DNA of 9,629 bases from positions 1 to 9,629 of the forward strand of contig JBBRES010000094.1 of the NCBI GenBank assembly GCA_038202665.1, in the 5' to 3' direction. The notes below the pieces were generated by a model. That model searched no databases. It saw only the letters and a program-made list of their open reading frames with translations, and was not told the origin of the DNA. The DNA is from Kapaibacterium sp038202665 (GTDB taxonomy: Bacteria > Bacteroidota > Ignavibacteria > Kapaibacteriales > Kapaibacteriaceae). Within the stretch, counting starts at the first letter, position 1, and each line of letters begins with the position of its first letter. This document shows, piece after piece, positions 8,101 through 9,629 of the stretch. The translations under genes and the position numbers were made by a program.

Positions 8101-8108
8101 CAAACATA
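8101..8108 (-). promoter_or_regulatory. Bacteroidota-type -7 element (TAnnTTTG) for the RCC1/barrel operon
   Basis: Read on the minus strand the bases are TATGTTTG, an exact match to the TAnnTTTG -7 box known for the Bacteroidota primary sigma factor. It lies 34 bases upstream of the ATG at 8066, giving a leader of roughly 25-30 nt. The nearest upstream TTG is only 14 bases away, shorter than the usual spacing of about 19, so the -33 element is weak or absent. Confidence 0.45.
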
Positions 8109-8133
8109 GTGAAGAAAATGAGCAATCGTTCTT

Positions 8134-8141
8134 GATATTTG
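8134..8141 (+). promoter_or_regulatory. Possible -7 element for the Tat-signal gene
   Basis: GATATTTG matches TAnnTTTG at every defined position but the first. It lies 37 bases before the ATG at 8179, a reasonable leader distance. No TTG is correctly spaced upstream, so this is a weak call. Confidence 0.25.
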
Positions 8142-8166
8142 CCGCCGGTGCTTTTCACCATTACTT

Positions 8167-8171
8167 GAGGG
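8167..8171 (+). promoter_or_regulatory. Ribosome binding site of the Tat-signal gene
   Basis: GAGGG sits seven bases before the ATG at 8179. A second purine-rich block, AGGGAG, directly abuts the ATG and is too close to be the main site. Confidence 0.45.
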
Positions 8172-8178
8172 CAGGGAG

Positions 8179-9629
8179 ATGAGGCGACATGCTTTGCGCG
8201 TTTCCGCGCTTCGATCACAGCAGGTGCCGCGAATCCCAGTCGATCCACGGACGCCACAAGACGTTTTGTCCGCGCCATCGAACTTTGCGCTGTCTCGCAG
8301 ACAGGCACTGGGGTTAGCTGGAATTCTCGCCGTTACTGCGGCACCACTTGCCGGTGCCGTGGAGTCTGCACTGTCTCAAACCTTCACCGTGAAACGACGT
8401 GGCACTCGCATCGCGTTCTTGGTAGCAGGCATTGAGCGATGGGTTATCGATCCGCAGCAGTTCGACGGCAATCCGACCGTCACCTATGCGAGCACCAAGG
8501 ACAAAACACTCGTTACTCTGCACGACGCAACCTATCCTGGTACGAACGTCCGTGCTGATATGGTGGCGACCATCGATCTCGGCGCTACGCCATCAATCTC
8601 GATCCATTTTGTCAAGCTGGACGTCAGTGTCAAGGCCGCCTTCGTGCCATGGCTTCTGGACCGTGTTGTTGCAGTTGGCACGGCATCGTTGCATCACACC
8701 TTCCAATGCGGTGAAGCCGGTGCAGAAGTTTCTGCCGACAAGCGCACCGCCGATGCCGTTTCGTTCCGGCCTATGTGGGCGCTTACGCTGAGCGGTCGTA
8801 CAACCACGCGCCTTTCCGCCCTTACCCTTCCCTCGCAATCCGTTACCATTTCGTTACTCGCCAAGGATGCACCAACACTCTTCACCAAGGCAGCCGTGCG
8901 GAGATCGCTGTTGCGAATCTCGCGTGGCACCAATGAGTGGGACACACCACTTGCATTGTCGGGAGCAGAGCGTTGGTCGTTTGATGTACGTGGTGATGCG
9001 TTTTCGACGGTGAGCGTCGAGAGCGCAAGTGACGGCCGATGCGCCGTGTTGCTCGAAGGCGCAACGGATGGCGCCGTACGTTTGTCGGCACGCGACAACG
9101 ATGTGTTCATGCCACTACGCAATGCGCGTTATGCGTGGACGCGCACGGAAGAAGGACTACACGAGGCCTTCGTTGCACGGTACTCAACAACACCGTTCTG
9201 GCATTCTGTTGCTGGATTCTCGATGGAGCTGGGCGACCGGGAAGCGTTGCCACCACTCGAAATAGTGAGTACGAACGGTCGCGTAGACAAACTCAACATC
9301 GCTCCTGCGCTCTTGCGCTATGCTGTGCCCGTAGACGGTGCGGTTACCGAACCCACCGTTGCACATGGCGCTGCACAGTGTGCGTTCCTTACTGCAGATG
9401 TTCGTGCGAGTGCACTCCCTAAGCCGAACTTCCACATGGTGGGCGTGAACGTAGACGCTCCGCAAGACTTCAATGTGAAGTCGCTTAAAATGCAAGACCT
9501 CAAAGGAGACCCACCTACCTTTAGTGTGAAAAAGAAGGAGGCAAGGTGGCTGTTGTCGGATGCAAAACTGATTACGCCCGCGTCCATGCGAGTGTCGGTG
9601 ATACGGCCGGACGACTTGCTCGTACTGAC
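8179..9629 (+). CDS. Tat-signal exported protein, function unknown, 3' truncated by window end
   Basis: The frame opened by the ATG at 8179 has no stop through the last base: 483 complete codons are visible and the end is missing. The nearest upstream in-frame stop is TGA at 8119-8121, and there is no ATG, GTG or TTG between it and 8179, so the start is well fixed. GAGGG at 8167-8171 lies 7 bases before it. Residues 39-45 read SRRQALG, a twin-arginine motif, followed by a moderately hydrophobic stretch (46-60, LAGILAVTAAPLAGA) and a likely cleavage ALS|QTF at 66/67. The 38-residue, proline- and arginine-containing stretch before the twin arginines is longer than usual. The mature part is rich in short beta-strands with no motif I recognise; it has few cysteines and no repeats. 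A Tat signal means export in folded form, sometimes with a cofactor. It is divergent from the RCC1 gene. Antisense open frames here are shadows. Confidence 0.8.
   Translation, partial: MRRHALRVSALRSQQVPRIPVDPRTPQDVLSAPSNFALSRRQALGLAGILAVTAAPLAGAVESALSQTFTVKRRGTRIAFLVAGIERWVIDPQQFDGNPTVTYASTKDKTLVTLHDATYPGTNVRADMVATIDLGATPSISIHFVKLDVSVKAAFVPWLLDRVVAVGTASLHHTFQCGEAGAEVSADKRTADAVSFRPMWALTLSGRTTTRLSALTLPSQSVTISLLAKDAPTLFTKAAVRRSLLRISRGTNEWDTPLALSGAERWSFDVRGDAFSTVSVESASDGRCAVLLEGATDGAVRLSARDNDVFMPLRNARYAWTRTEEGLHEAFVARYSTTPFWHSVAGFSMELGDREALPPLEIVSTNGRVDKLNIAPALLRYAVPVDGAVTEPTVAHGAAQCAFLTADVRASALPKPNFHMVGVNVDAPQDFNVKSLKMQDLKGDPPTFSVKKKEARWLLSDAKLITPASMRVSVIRPDDLLVL

Larger units (their letters stand above)
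8067..8178. other. Divergent intergenic region
   Basis: These 112 bases separate the start of the RCC1 gene (-) from the start of the Tat-signal gene (+) and must hold both promoters. They are AT-richer than the flanking genes and contain a run of nine T (8083-8091, nine A on the RCC1 transcript strand) followed by AAA. The first 40 or so bases downstream of the presumed RCC1-gene promoter form a short A-rich leader. No clear inverted repeat for an operator or riboswitch was seen. Confidence 0.75.

Noticed and set aside
8432..8791. 119-codon open frame on the plus strand
   Set aside because: It is in another frame inside the Tat-signal gene, Ser/Arg/Pro-rich, with no signal or ribosome site.
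8694..9122. 142-codon open frame on the minus strand
   Set aside because: It is antisense to the Tat-signal gene, which has a longer uninterrupted frame, a fixed start, a ribosome site and an export signal.

Overview
The window holds five protein genes and no RNA gene, CRISPR array or insertion sequence. Several signs point to a Gram-negative member of the Bacteroidota/FCB group, possibly an Ignavibacteria/Kapabacteria-like lineage; the taxonomic placement is inference. The signs are two periplasmic SurA/PpiD-type chaperones, an outer-membrane beta-barrel, a TAnnTTTG promoter-like element, and predicted signal-peptide cleavage sites that all put Gln at +1 (VLA|QD, VHS|QD, VLS|QD, ALS|QT). The last matches the 'Q-rule' described for Bacteroidetes signal peptidase I substrates.

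Layout: positions 1-1949 (+) carry the 3' part of a large, 5'-truncated, three-parvulin-domain PpiD/SurA-like protein. It is joined by a TAATG stop/start overlap to a complete SurA-like chaperone (1949-3244, +). Five bases later the convergent end of a second unit begins. That unit reads leftward: a 951-aa secreted multidomain protein (8066-5211, -) overlaps by ATGA a 654-aa outer-membrane beta-barrel protein (5214-3250, -). A 112-bp divergent intergenic region (8067-8178) then precedes a rightward gene (8179 to the window end), which stays open through the last base and encodes a protein with a twin-arginine signal. No stretch longer than 300 bases lacks a gene.

How the genes may work together: the two parvulin chaperones would escort unfolded outer-membrane proteins across the periplasm, and the convergent barrel gene encodes a plausible client. 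The barrel and the 951-aa protein are very likely co-translated and may form a surface pair: a membrane anchor or pore plus an exposed protein with a beta-rich N-terminal region, a jelly-roll-like module and a seven-bladed RCC1 propeller. The most unusual feature is that the first RCC1 blade appears to be split by an insert of about 90 residues. I recognise no specific function for the barrel/RCC1 pair or for the Tat-exported protein.
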